Positions 15,947 through 25,078 of a stretch of DNA of 64,000 nucleotides are shown piece by piece. How positions within the stretch are numbered: the first letter of the stretch is position 1; every line of letters starts with the position of its first letter. The stretch spans positions 1 to 64,000 of the forward strand of contig NZ_NESG01000001.1 in assembly GCF_002778275.1 (NCBI RefSeq). The letters run 5' to 3'. This stretch comes from Limnohabitans sp. G3-2. GTDB taxonomy: Bacteria; Pseudomonadota; Gammaproteobacteria; Burkholderiales; Burkholderiaceae_C. Position numbers and translations under genes: made by a program. Under the pieces are notes generated by a model that saw nothing but the letters and a program-made list of their open reading frames with translations, searched no databases and was not told the origin of the DNA.

Positions 15947-16945
15947 TCAGACCATGTACAGCAAGTGTTTGACTTTGCTTTCAAGATCCAGTGCTGAATA
16001 GATAGAAGGCCGCGGCTGCTGGCCCTTACTGGTGTCGCAGTTCAGGACAGCATCACGCCAAGCTTGAGGAATGCCAGAAGCCCCATAGCGTGCACCCATC
16101 ATGGCACCGACGATGCAAGCATTGGTGTCGGTGTCTCCGCCTAGTAAGAGTGTTTGCCGCATGGCAGCAGTGAACGTTGAATCATTCATAAGGTGATAGA
16201 ACGCCAGTGAGAATGCAATCTTGACCCAGCCAATATTTTTGCGCGCATAAGGCAGTTCACCGCGAGCAACGTCTGCTAGCCATTCGTTAACTTCCCAATC
16301 CTTATTGCTGAAGGGGATGACATGTGAAAATTCAATAGGGTTTGAACGTCCATCGAACGAGAAAAAACCCTCTGGTGAAATTAGCTTGACAAGGGTCGTA
16401 CCGTAAACAACAGAAGCATCCACACAATTTTTGTTCGGATGAGTTAGGCGTGCATCACGTTCAAATGGTCTCCAAACATGCGGCGAAATAAACCCGTATG
16501 TTGAACCCGTGACTGCCAATGGTGAAAGACGCATGAGGCTGCCATTGGCTTGTGAAAACGAATTGAATTCTGATGCTGCCTTTGAGACTGAGCCACTTAT
16601 GCAATCAGCCGGTTCGCCGTACAGCAATGCGTTCTGCGTGGCAGTGCCGATGTCAAATGGTTCAGAGTTTGCCCATTCTGTGTATGACTTTGCGGCCAGC
16701 TCTTCATTGTATTTTCGCTTGACTAGAAGGGAGTTTAGGAGCGCAATTGTCATTTCACCATCATCAGTAAATTGACCAGGTGCAAGATCAAAGACGCCCC
16801 CACCGGGCATACCTAATGCCCACTCAACTTCACTTGCGCTTGGCTTGTGATCCAGAAACTCCAAAACACCTCCCAGCGCATCGCCAACCAATGCACCCAG
16901 GACGGCACCCAATGCACGGTCATATGTGTCTAAATCTTCAGCCAT
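15947..16945 (-). CDS. ADP-ribosylglycohydrolase (DraG/ARH family)
   Basis: A 332-residue protein with the family's metal-binding motifs: GALVGDALGGVLEF (~18), FTDDGEM (~59) and, near the C-terminus, LLLGGDTDTNACIVGAMMGA. These acidic clusters bind two Mg ions and hydrolyse ADP-ribose from Arg or other targets. On islands such enzymes can reverse or neutralise ADP-ribosylating toxins; no ADP-ribosyltransferase partner is seen in the window. Its ATG overlaps the end of the upstream serine recombinase frame by 8 bp, so translation may be coupled to a damaged gene. The coding frame is intact. Confidence 0.85.
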   Translation of the reverse strand: MAEDLDTYDRALGAVLGALVGDALGGVLEFLDHKPSASEVEWALGMPGGGVFDLAPGQFTDDGEMTIALLNSLLVKRKYNEELAAKSYTEWANSEPFDIGTATQNALLYGEPADCISGSVSKAASEFNSFSQANGSLMRLSPLAVTGSTYGFISPHVWRPFERDARLTHPNKNCVDASVVYGTTLVKLISPEGFFSFDGRSNPIEFSHVIPFSNKDWEVNEWLADVARGELPYARKNIGWVKIAFSLAFYHLMNDSTFTAAMRQTLLLGGDTDTNACIVGAMMGARYGASGIPQAWRDAVLNCDTSKGQQPRPSIYSALDLESKVKHLLYMV

Positions 16946-17587
16946 GTCTCGTCTCTATGGATTGCGTATCTGGAACAGGCGATGCTCTGCGAATCTTCAA
17001 CCACTCATAAAGCGTGTTTGGCGAAACGTCCAGCATCTTGGCGATGGCCACTTTGTTGATGCCTTTGGCCAGGTAGCCGTTGATCTTGTCGGCATGCCTG
17101 TCCAGCTTGAGAATCTTGGCACCACCCACCGGGCGGCCCAGCTTAATGCCTTCGGATTTGCGCTTGGCCAGGGCCTCTTTGGTGCGCGAGCTGATGAAGT
17201 CCTGCTCGATCTCGGCCACCAGGCCCAGCACCACGGCGACGATTTTCGATTGTATGGTGTTGTCGAAGACGATGCCGTTCTTTGCGACATGCAAATGGAC
17301 GCCCTTCTCGATGCACTCCCGGCCGATCTCCAGCACCTGCAGCGTCCTAAGCGTCAGGCGTGAGACTTCCGACACTACGATCGCGTCGCCCTCCCCTGCC
17401 CCCCGGATCAACTTGCCGAGCTGCCGGTCTCGCCAGTCGGTCTCAACGCTGATGGTGTCCTCGACGAAAACCGGTTCAAGCAGCTTTTTGTCAACGCAAT
17501 AGCGCACGCCCCCGTGCTTCTGGTTGGCAGTGTCTTGGGCGTCGGTTGAGACGCGAAGGTAGGCAAAAACTGAGGCATCGTCTCCAT
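16938..17587 (-). pseudogene. Serine recombinase (resolvase/invertase) with no in-frame start
   Basis: The protein frame contains SVFAYLRVSTDAQDTANQKH with the catalytic Ser, then IVVSEVSRLTLRTLQVLEI, a long E-helix region and a C-terminal helix-turn-helix (KINGYLAKGINKVAIAKMLD). That frame runs back to a stop without any ATG, GTG or TTG. The two ATGs present (17587 and 17578) are in another frame, as if one base were lost or gained near the start. The first usable start in frame is a GTG at 17507, after the catalytic Ser. The enzyme is probably inactive unless frameshifting occurs. The gene overlaps the ADP-ribosylglycohydrolase by 8 bp. Confidence 0.7.
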
Positions 17588-17621
17588 ATTTTGAACTTTT
17601 CCGAAAAAAGGTCTATCGGTT

Positions 17622-17649
17622 TTTTTTAGTATAAAGATGCACTAAAAAA
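17622..17649. repeat. 9-bp inverted repeat upstream of the resolvase
   Basis: TTTTTTAGT (17622-17630) and ACTAAAAAA (17641-17649) flank a 10-bp spacer, 35 bp before the resolvase ATGs. Serine resolvases commonly bind inverted repeats just upstream of their own gene (res sites), so this could be a recombinase site or an operator. It could also be a weak bidirectional terminator for the gene ending at 17673. Confidence 0.4.
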
Positions 17650-17672
17650 GTGATTTCTTTATTCTAAACAAT

Positions 17673-18416
17673 TCAATATTTTGGAAAAAGACCATTGGCC
17701 GCGTTGTCAACCAAACACCGGCCCTTTTTCAAATAACTGCTCACGGTTTGTCCCATGGCCTTGTGCTTGTCAGCTATCACGCTGGGATAGTCATCGCCTT
17801 TTGTCATGGCTTTAGAGTTCAGCTTGAGCTGTTCACCTATCTGCCAAAGACAGGTCTGCGGGGCATTGCGGATGATGAGCTCATGAATTTCCATGATGCT
17901 AAGCAACTGTGACATCGCCTCCAGTGCGATACGGCTTCGATAAATTGGCCAAGATAAAGGCGCATCAGAAAGTAGGCCCTGTCGTGAGTTCAATAAACAT
18001 ATCTGATCAAGCCAAAACCCAAATTCTTTTCCCGCCAGCTGGCTTGACACCTGCTGCATGGCGTCAACGGTGATCTCCAGTGCATCACTGTTTTTACGCT
18101 TGACATACAGCGTTACTTGCAAGGTCGTGATGCTTTCACCAAAAGTCTCATGACCCTTGGTGAGCCACCATTCTTTTAAGGTCAAGTCCTCAACGGCTCC
18201 AAAAAGGCGGTAAGTTTTAAATGCGCCTTGGGTGGTGAAAAGGCCAGTGCGGCAACTCTGGGTGAACACCTTTGAGCATCGGAGACATCGCCACCAAATG
18301 TCGAGGTGTGAACCGTGGACAAACGACTCAGTGCTCTCTGCCCTCAATCGGCCCGCAGAGATAAATGGAATCAATTTTTGAGTGTCTTTACACCGATCTA
18401 GCCTTTGAACTTTCAT
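17673..18416 (-). CDS. Unrecognised island protein, 247 aa
   Basis: The start MKVQRLDRCKD is chosen because a GAGGGGG ribosome binding site precedes it; a longer frame to 18506 exists. The protein has a short Cys motif (WWRCLRCSKVF), Trp-rich stretches (EWWLTKGHETF) and a C-terminal part with SYLKKGRCLVDNAANGLFPK. The Cys residues could bind a metal but do not form a full zinc-finger set. It is divergent from the next gene across a 117-bp gap. No function can be assigned; transcription or plasmid-type maintenance are guesses. Confidence 0.6.
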   Translation of the reverse strand: MKVQRLDRCKDTQKLIPFISAGRLRAESTESFVHGSHLDIWWRCLRCSKVFTQSCRTGLFTTQGAFKTYRLFGAVEDLTLKEWWLTKGHETFGESITTLQVTLYVKRKNSDALEITVDAMQQVSSQLAGKEFGFWLDQICLLNSRQGLLSDAPLSWPIYRSRIALEAMSQLLSIMEIHELIIRNAPQTCLWQIGEQLKLNSKAMTKGDDYPSVIADKHKAMGQTVSSYLKKGRCLVDNAANGLFPKY

Positions 18417-18533
18417 TTTTTCGTACCCCCTCGAAAAAGTGAAAAAACTCCGCCACCAGAAACCTAACCTCAGCGTGTCGCACCAATCCTGGTCGACGGA
18501 ACCCATGGTTATGAAATTTAACAGGAGTTTGAA

Positions 18534-19577
18534 ATGAACTTAGAAAACACAAACAGCGCCCCGCCCGCAGCAAATGGGGCACCCGTCGATACCCCGGCAA
18601 CCACCTCACAAGTGGATGAGTTTTCCTTTGGTCTTTTGATGAACCGCGCCTTAGGCGGCTCAGACAAGCGTCGGCCCAGTGACAAAAGCGCCAACGAAGT
18701 GCAGGTGGACATGATCCTGGGTCAGGCCCAGAACCTGGCCAAGATGAACAACCAGTACGTTGAGACCTACGTAGTGCGCGGCACAAAAGAGTTGTACGCA
18801 CTGCTGGGTGCCATCTACAGCTATGCGCTGCAAATCAATGAATCTGTTTTGAAAGATCACATCCTGCAGCGCATGCGCGATCGACTGGAAAGCGAGCACG
18901 ACATCAAGACCCAGATCAACACACCTTGGATCACCACGGTGTTGCGCTTTATCCTTCCCACCGATCGCCAAACAGCCTACAACTACTCGAAGGTTCTGCA
19001 GGTGGCGTACGAGGAAAACTTGGACGCCACTGAATTGCCTGGTTACATCAAGGAACGGGGTGGCATTGCCAAGATCACAGCCACCAAGGAGGACGCAGGC
19101 ACAGCCAAGGCTGTGAAGGAACACAAGGAGGCCAAGACCAAGCTGCTGCGCAAAATCTTACTGGCCAATGCCAAGGTTGCAGACACCGTGGTTCAGGTGG
19201 AGGACAAGTTCGTGCTCAACACCGTGGGCGAAGGCAAAAAGGAAGGCACCTTTGAATTCGCAGTGTGCGTGAACCCCATGGGACACGAGCGCCGTGTTGT
19301 TCGCTTCATCCGGCTCAATGAAGCCATGGAAACCCAGATCCTCGCCATGGTGGCTGAAGCCAGCCTTTCTGACGACTTAAAAAGCATGGAAGACAAACTG
19401 GATGTGCTGCGCGAAAAATGGGGCATCACCTCCGGTTGGGGCATGCAACCGGGTGACAAGGGTTACCAGCCTGCGGGACTGCCTGCCCTCAACTCAACTG
19501 TGCAGCCAGAAGCCATGATCAATGCGCCTATGAATGCCAACGTCGCTGGCGTGACGGTTAAAGAAGCCATGTTTTAA
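18534..19577 (+). CDS. Unrecognised island protein, 347 aa
   Basis: A good AGGAG site precedes MNLENTNSAPP. After a Pro/Ala-rich start comes an all-helical body (EVQVDMILGQAQNLAKMNNQ, TKELYALLGAIYSYALQINE, TPWITTVLRFILPTDRQTAY), then a Lys/Ala-rich segment (~185-215) and a C-terminal domain with FEFAVCVNPMGHERRVVRFI. It lies in a directional pair with the gene at 19641, 63 bp downstream. No family is recognised. The coding potential is clear from length and ribosome site. A replication, partition or phage-related role is possible. Confidence 0.7.
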   Translation: MNLENTNSAPPAANGAPVDTPATTSQVDEFSFGLLMNRALGGSDKRRPSDKSANEVQVDMILGQAQNLAKMNNQYVETYVVRGTKELYALLGAIYSYALQINESVLKDHILQRMRDRLESEHDIKTQINTPWITTVLRFILPTDRQTAYNYSKVLQVAYEENLDATELPGYIKERGGIAKITATKEDAGTAKAVKEHKEAKTKLLRKILLANAKVADTVVQVEDKFVLNTVGEGKKEGTFEFAVCVNPMGHERRVVRFIRLNEAMETQILAMVAEASLSDDLKSMEDKLDVLREKWGITSGWGMQPGDKGYQPAGLPALNSTVQPEAMINAPMNANVAGVTVKEAMF

Positions 19578-19640
19578 CTGCAAGCCTGATCCCCAGCCGA
19601 TGAGGGTCTGGGGATCCATCAAACCCATTAGGAGAACCCA

Positions 19641-20282
19641 ATGAGCGAATTTTTAGGACCCCGTGGCAAAGCCACTGTGATCTTGATGAAGGCCCACTTT
19701 GACACCGAGCTTCCCAAGTTGAAAGATCTGAAAAGGATCTTGTCGATTCCAGACGGCAGGTACTACAAGAGCAGAGGCAATTTCTCCAACAGCATTCATA
19801 GGCTAACAGACCTGCTGGGAATTGTTGCTCGAATAGAAAAGACGGGAAAGAAGCAATCGGACTTTCGCAGCTCAGATTTTTTGATCACCGTGGCAGAGGT
19901 TCATTCCAATCTGTTTATGAAACTTCAGTACGACGCTGAAGTCATTGAAGGCTTCAATCTGACTGAGCAGAATTTTGATCAATTAGCCAATCTCATCGAT
20001 CATTTTTACGAAATACATTCAATGATTCAGTCGGTTCAATACATGTCCCGAACCCTTGAGGATCAAAGAGACACTGCTGTTGAAAAGGGGTTCACAGACA
20101 TAACTCTATTGCAGCCTGATGTGACATCGTTGAACAACTTACTTGAAGGCTACGGTGATGCGCAACTGGCCATCATCGAAAAAGCTATTCTTGATTGGTA
20201 CGAGTCAAACCGATGGAAGGTCGCCTCACCTTTCAAGAAAGCATCTTCTGCCGAACCTGAAGATGAGACTGAAACTGTGTGA
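19641..20282 (+). CDS. Unrecognised island protein, 213 aa
   Basis: An AGGAGAA site precedes ATG. The protein is helical and charged: LKDLKRILSIPDGRYYKSRG, HRLTDLLGIVARIEKTGKKQ, then LIDHFYEIHSMIQSVQYMSR and a Glu-rich tail. No enzymatic motif is visible. It is probably co-transcribed with the 347-residue gene upstream. The integrase gene follows 153 bp later, so the pair may belong to the integrase's element. Confidence 0.65.
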   Translation: MSEFLGPRGKATVILMKAHFDTELPKLKDLKRILSIPDGRYYKSRGNFSNSIHRLTDLLGIVARIEKTGKKQSDFRSSDFLITVAEVHSNLFMKLQYDAEVIEGFNLTEQNFDQLANLIDHFYEIHSMIQSVQYMSRTLEDQRDTAVEKGFTDITLLQPDVTSLNNLLEGYGDAQLAIIEKAILDWYESNRWKVASPFKKASSAEPEDETETV

Positions 20283-20287
20283 TTTTT

Positions 20288-20318
20288 GTCCTGCAAATGG
20301 CAATCGAATTCGCAGGAC
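20288..20318. repeat. 7-bp inverted repeat before the integrase
   Basis: GTCCTGC (20288-20294) and GCAGGAC (20312-20318) pair across 17 bases, 6 bp after the stop of the 213-residue gene. There is no T-run, so it is at best a weak terminator. An integrase binding site is also possible. Confidence 0.3.
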
Positions 20319-20435
20319 TGGTCCCAAAGCGATTGATCGTCTAAAAGCCACAGATCAACCCGAGCCCTGCCGCTTTTAGGTTGACTGGCCAGCTGCTCAG
20401 AAAACAAACTTCATGAATACAGCAGAGAAATTGAC

Positions 20436-21785
20436 ATGCCACGCGCCATTGAACCCGACTCACACGAACGGCACAGGTCTGTGCCCATCAAGGAAACCAT
20501 CACGCGAATTCCAGGCTACCCACGCAAACTGGTGATTTTCAAAATTCCGGCTTCCAGCTACTGGTGGGTCAGGTATTACGCCGAGAGCCACATCTTCAAA
20601 CGCACCACTAAGACCGAAATCAAGCGTGATGCATTGGAAGCGGCAAAACGGTTTTACGACGACATCACCATACGCATTCGTGGTGGCAACTTTGAAGGCT
20701 TGCCTATTGAAGTCAACGCAGCAGAGGTTGTGACCTTTGCCAAGGCTACGAAGATGCTGATGGACAGTGAACTGGCCAAACTGAACCGCAGCCAGTTATC
20801 AAAGATCAGTTACGACAACATGCAGCTGCGCTACGACAAACACATACTGCCCTTTTTCGGTCAAACGGACGTGCTCAGCATCAACTACAAAATGCTGGAC
20901 GAATTTCTGCAGAAGCTTTCTAACCAAGTGCCCAAGCTGAGTGTTTCTACGCTGGGTGCCTACATGGGGCTCACCCGGAAGGTTTTGCAACATGCCGCCC
21001 GGCACAGCTTCATCCAACACATTCCCGAGTTTCCCAAGGTAGGCATTGAGGACAAGCCGCGAGGCTGGTTCAACGTGGGCGAATACAAAGAAATTACCAA
21101 GGTGGCCAAAAAGCTGGCTGGCAAGAAAGTCGAGTGGCGAGCACATTCAGAGGAGACCAAGGGCTCCTACTTTTGCGAGCCTGGTGGAAAACTTGGGCCT
21201 GCTGACCGTTTGATCAAGCGCATCGAGATGACCAAGGACTTGGCTGATTTGATCGTGTTCATGGTCAACAGCTATATTCGCCCTACCGACATCCGCAACA
21301 TGCAGCACAAGCATGTGGAGATCATTCGCAGGGAGTGGACTTACCTCAGGCTCAGCTTGCCACCCAGCAAGGGGCACACGTTTCCCATCACCACCATGCC
21401 ATGGGCCGTGAAAGTGTATGAACGCATCAGGCGTCGTCAGGTGCTGGAACTTGGTCGCGACATCCACCCTGAGGACTATGTGTTCATGCCCGAAGCAGCA
21501 TCACGCGACAACGCCATGAAACTACTGGCAAGGCAATTTGAAATCGTGCTGGAAGTGACAGGCCTCAAGCTCAGCACCGCAGGCGAAACTCGGACCTTGT
21601 ACAGCCTGCGTCACAGCAGCATCATGTTTCGGTTGATGTTTGGTCGAACGGTGGACACATTGACACTGGCTCGCAATGCACGAACCAGTCCCGAGATGAT
21701 CGACCGCTTCTATGCTGCTCCACTGCAGGGTGAGATGAACGTGGGTGAACTGCAGAGCAAGCGACGGCCACGGCCTTGGGAATAA
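20436..21785 (+). CDS. Tyrosine recombinase/integrase of the island
   Basis: A 449-residue protein. It has an N-terminal arm-like region, a SAM-like core-binding domain (~105-200, SYDNMQLRYDKHILPFFGQT) and a catalytic domain with the first Arg in NSYIRPTDIRNM, a Lys region (SLPPSKGHTFPI), the LRHSSIMFRL box and ARNARTSPEMIDRFYA with the nucleophile Tyr. The usual second His is Asn in ARNAR. It is complete, unlike the fragment at 125-633, so it is the best candidate for the enzyme that inserted at least the 17-25 kb part of the island. The SIR2-HerA genes lie between it and tRNA-Val. Confidence 0.85.
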   Translation: MPRAIEPDSHERHRSVPIKETITRIPGYPRKLVIFKIPASSYWWVRYYAESHIFKRTTKTEIKRDALEAAKRFYDDITIRIRGGNFEGLPIEVNAAEVVTFAKATKMLMDSELAKLNRSQLSKISYDNMQLRYDKHILPFFGQTDVLSINYKMLDEFLQKLSNQVPKLSVSTLGAYMGLTRKVLQHAARHSFIQHIPEFPKVGIEDKPRGWFNVGEYKEITKVAKKLAGKKVEWRAHSEETKGSYFCEPGGKLGPADRLIKRIEMTKDLADLIVFMVNSYIRPTDIRNMQHKHVEIIRREWTYLRLSLPPSKGHTFPITTMPWAVKVYERIRRRQVLELGRDIHPEDYVFMPEAASRDNAMKLLARQFEIVLEVTGLKLSTAGETRTLYSLRHSSIMFRLMFGRTVDTLTLARNARTSPEMIDRFYAAPLQGEMNVGELQSKRRPRPWE

Positions 21786-21986
21786 CGGATTAGAGTTGAT
21801 GATTGTGTGCAGCTAGTGCGGGCTGTAGCTCGCGGCTTGGTAAGTGCGGGTCCCAAATGTCAAGCAGTCATTCGTGCAATACACAGACCCATCAAAACGG
21901 CACGCTCAATGAAGTTCGTGCGCGGCTCCCCCTGAAAACACATCGTGCAGAATGTGGTTACAAAAAATATTCAGAGGAGCACCCGC

Positions 21987-23249
21987 TTGAACACCTTCCA
22001 CAATCCTGATCGTTTTATGTCGGACCTCAGACAAATTTTGTCTCAAGGACGCAAGCGCGTTGGCCTATTGGTAGGGGCTGGGGCACCTATGTCGCTTCGA
22101 GTGAACGATGCTGGCGCGTTGGTTTCAGAGGGTGGACGATCATTGATGCCTGGCGTTGAGGCACTAACCACTCAGGCGATTGAAACGTTGGCCGGACAGC
22201 AAAAGGCCGCTGCCGAGGCCATTCGCGCAGAACTCGGTGTTTCCGCAAATATTGAATCAATCCTCACCCGCATTAGACTTTTGCAACAGGCGCTCGGGCC
22301 CGCTCAGGTTCATGGACTGGACTCAGAAGGCTACAAGGCGCTGGGTGCGGAAGTATGCAGAAAGATTGGCGAAGTCGTCGGCGCACCTCTACCCAAGGAG
22401 CGAAACGCCTACACAGAGTTGGTCTCTTGGGTCAGCGGAACGCTTCGGACGCACGCCGTCGAGATTTTTACGACTAATTACGACCTGTTGTTCGAAGAGG
22501 CTTTCGAACGTTCCCGGGCTTCCTACTTCGATGGATTTACCGGAGGACATCTACCGTTCTTTGATCCCGTTAGTGTCGCCAGCGACGATCTGCCACCAAG
22601 GTGGTCTCGGCTATGGAAATTGCATGGCTCTTTAGGCTGGGCACTAGAGGGCGACTCGGTTGTTCGCGGACGCGGACGGGAAACGTCTGAACTCGTCTAT
22701 CCCGACCACTTGAAGTACCAGCTAACCCAGAAGCAACCCTACTCGGCTTTGTTTGAGCGGTTACGCCAGTTTCTTCTTACCCCGGACAGCATCTTGCTGA
22801 CTTCTGGCTTTTCGTTCCGCGACGCACACATCTGCGCCGTATTGGACGAGTCACTTGCTATGAACGCGAACGCTTCGGTAATGGCCTTCCAGTACCTGCC
22901 GCTGGCATCTGAAGAGGCTGCCTGTAAGCTGGCTTACGAACGCCCTAACTTATCTGTATATGCGTCCGATGGTGCGGTAATTGGAGGCGTCAAAGGAGCA
23001 TGGCGCCCCGGGGATCCCCCAAAAAATTGGGAGGACATCCGTGCGACCTTCTGGGGACAACGACGACCTAGGGAGCAAAGCATGTTCCTGCTTGGCGACT
23101 TTGCTCTGCTCACCCGCTTCTGCGCTCTTGCTCAGGCAACCGACATGAGTGCGCAGGCTACACTCGACGCGGCCGTTGCAATACTGGGCGGAGTTGTACC
23201 GCCAGACGCTGCAGTTGCTGTGGCAAATGCCGTGGAGGCTAAAGCATGA
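21987..23249 (+). CDS. SIR2-domain protein of a SIR2-HerA antiphage system
   Basis: The likely start is TTG 21987, 7 bases after a strong GAGGAG, giving 420 residues. The ATG at 21945 lacks such a site. SIR2 motifs are VGLLVGAGAPMS (~25), EIFTTNYDLLFEEAF (~158) with the NAD-binding Asn/Asp, and KLHGSLGW (~210) with the catalytic His, then TSGFSFRDAHIC. In known SIR2-HerA systems the SIR2 protein degrades NAD (and can act as a nuclease) when assembled with HerA in response to phage, killing or arresting the cell. The stop overlaps the herA start by 4 bp. Confidence 0.85.
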   Translation: MNTFHNPDRFMSDLRQILSQGRKRVGLLVGAGAPMSLRVNDAGALVSEGGRSLMPGVEALTTQAIETLAGQQKAAAEAIRAELGVSANIESILTRIRLLQQALGPAQVHGLDSEGYKALGAEVCRKIGEVVGAPLPKERNAYTELVSWVSGTLRTHAVEIFTTNYDLLFEEAFERSRASYFDGFTGGHLPFFDPVSVASDDLPPRWSRLWKLHGSLGWALEGDSVVRGRGRETSELVYPDHLKYQLTQKQPYSALFERLRQFLLTPDSILLTSGFSFRDAHICAVLDESLAMNANASVMAFQYLPLASEEAACKLAYERPNLSVYASDGAVIGGVKGAWRPGDPPKNWEDIRATFWGQRRPREQSMFLLGDFALLTRFCALAQATDMSAQATLDAAVAILGGVVPPDAAVAVANAVEAKA

Positions 23250-25078
23250 GAGCCAAGGACCCCACCTTCCTCGGCTTAGTGACATCGGTTTCAGGCCCGA
23301 CCGTGACTGTTTCTCTCGCCGAGTCCCTCGCGTCGGGCATCGCCATGATTGAAGGGCACATGTACCGCGTTGCTCAGGTCGGTGGCTTCGTGCGAATACC
23401 TCAGGGATACCAGGACCTATTCGGAATCGTGAGCGAGGTGGGCGCATCGGCAGACTCCAAGGCAGCCAGCGGTGGACGTTGGATGAAAGTGGAACTCGCT
23501 GGAGAGGCTCTAGGCCAGAGCTTTGAGCGCGGGCTTAGTCAGTTGCCGTCCATTAACGACGCGGTGCACATTGTTAGTGAAGGAGACCTTAAGCGCATCT
23601 ATGGCAACGAGGGCCTTGACCAGATTGCCATAGGTACTCTGTCTAGTTCCGAAAGCATCACCGTAAAACTTTCGTTGGATGCATTGGTCACTCGGCACTC
23701 CGCCGTCTTAGGATCGACTGGCTCAGGTAAATCAACAACCGTTGCCAGTCTATTGCGCTCGATCGTTCGTCCAAATCAAGAAGGGGGCGCACCAGCGTCC
23801 CGAATTCTTCTCCTTGACCTACACGGCGAATACACCCACGCCCTAGCGGATTTCGCCCGTGTTTACAGCGCCACGCCACAGCCCGGAGAACGCCCGCTGT
23901 TCGTTCCCTACTGGGCGCTCCAATCGAAAGACCTTCTCGATTTCGTTGCAGGAAGCTTGACCGAAAACCAGGAAATTGCGTTCTCAGACAAAATCCAAGA
24001 AATGAAGGCAGTGGTGCTAGCGGCAGCCAACTTTGCCGGATTGGACCCTCAATCGCTCACCGTCGATAGCCCAGTACCGTTCAGTCTTAAGCAATGCTGG
24101 TACGACCTTATCGACTTTGAGATGCGGACTTTCAATGGTCCGCAGCGGGACCAGCCAGCACTGGAACAGGGCGGTGACCCAGAAACTTTGGCTCCACCGA
24201 AGTACACCCCGGCAGCGTTAGGCTCTGCGGGACCATTCTTGAATACGCAGGCAAAGGGAATTCGCCGACAGCTAAATCTGATGCGATCACGGCTGCTGGA
24301 TCACCGATTTGACTTCATCTTGCACCCTGGCCCATGGGAACCTTCGCTAAAAGGAACCGTTCAGCTCGACCTCGACAAACTCCTGGAAGAATGGTTGGGA
24401 CACGAGAAGCCTGTCACCATTTTGGACCTTTCTGGTGTACCAAGCGCTGTGTTAACGACTCTTGTCGGTTCAATCCTGCGGATTGTTTATGAAGCGCTCT
24501 ATTGGAGCCGTGAGAAAACCGAAGGGGGAATACAACGACCGCTGCTGATCGTAATGGAAGAGGCCCACCGATACTTATCCGGTGCCAAGGAAGATAGTCA
24601 AGCTGCTGACATTGTGAAACGAATTGTCAAAGAGGGACGCAAGTATGGGATTGGCGCAATGGTGATTTCACAGCGCCCCGCCGAGGTCGATGAGACCATC
24701 TTGTCGCAGTGCGGAACGATTTTCGCCTTGCGGCTATCAAACCCTGAGGACCGTGCCCGTGTAAAGGGGGCGCTCCCCGATAACCTAGGCGGGCTGGTGG
24801 ATCTACTACCGGTATTGAGAACGGGGGAGGCAATCGTCGCCGGAGAGGCTGCCAGGCTGCCTGTGCGATGCCGAGTCACGTTGCCGGCTCCTGAGCAGCG
24901 CCCAAAGAGTTCTGACCCCAAGGTTTCCGAAGCGTGGGCCAACAAGCGGATTGCAGAAGGGTACGATCGAGTAGTGGCTTCTTGGCGTGCACAGAAAACG
25001 TTCGCAGTCACGCGAGACCTTGGAATCGTGCGCGTTCCAGTAGAGGACACACCAGAACCACAGGGAGATGAGCAATGA
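23246..25078 (+). CDS. HerA-like ATPase of the SIR2-HerA antiphage system
   Basis: A 610-residue HerA/FtsK-type ATPase: an N-terminal HAS-barrel (~1-100), Walker A LGSTGSGKSTTVASL (~152), Walker B ILLLDLHGEYTHAL (~188), a second acidic motif LIVMEEAHRYLSG (~435) and VISQRPAEVDETILSQCGTI with the arginine-finger region. HerA proteins form hexameric rings that pump or unwind DNA and, in this system, form the scaffold for SIR2. It is coupled at both ends by ATGA overlaps, to SIR2 upstream and the KTSC gene downstream. All catalytic motifs are intact. Confidence 0.88.
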   Translation: MRAKDPTFLGLVTSVSGPTVTVSLAESLASGIAMIEGHMYRVAQVGGFVRIPQGYQDLFGIVSEVGASADSKAASGGRWMKVELAGEALGQSFERGLSQLPSINDAVHIVSEGDLKRIYGNEGLDQIAIGTLSSSESITVKLSLDALVTRHSAVLGSTGSGKSTTVASLLRSIVRPNQEGGAPASRILLLDLHGEYTHALADFARVYSATPQPGERPLFVPYWALQSKDLLDFVAGSLTENQEIAFSDKIQEMKAVVLAAANFAGLDPQSLTVDSPVPFSLKQCWYDLIDFEMRTFNGPQRDQPALEQGGDPETLAPPKYTPAALGSAGPFLNTQAKGIRRQLNLMRSRLLDHRFDFILHPGPWEPSLKGTVQLDLDKLLEEWLGHEKPVTILDLSGVPSAVLTTLVGSILRIVYEALYWSREKTEGGIQRPLLIVMEEAHRYLSGAKEDSQAADIVKRIVKEGRKYGIGAMVISQRPAEVDETILSQCGTIFALRLSNPEDRARVKGALPDNLGGLVDLLPVLRTGEAIVAGEAARLPVRCRVTLPAPEQRPKSSDPKVSEAWANKRIAEGYDRVVASWRAQKTFAVTRDLGIVRVPVEDTPEPQGDEQ

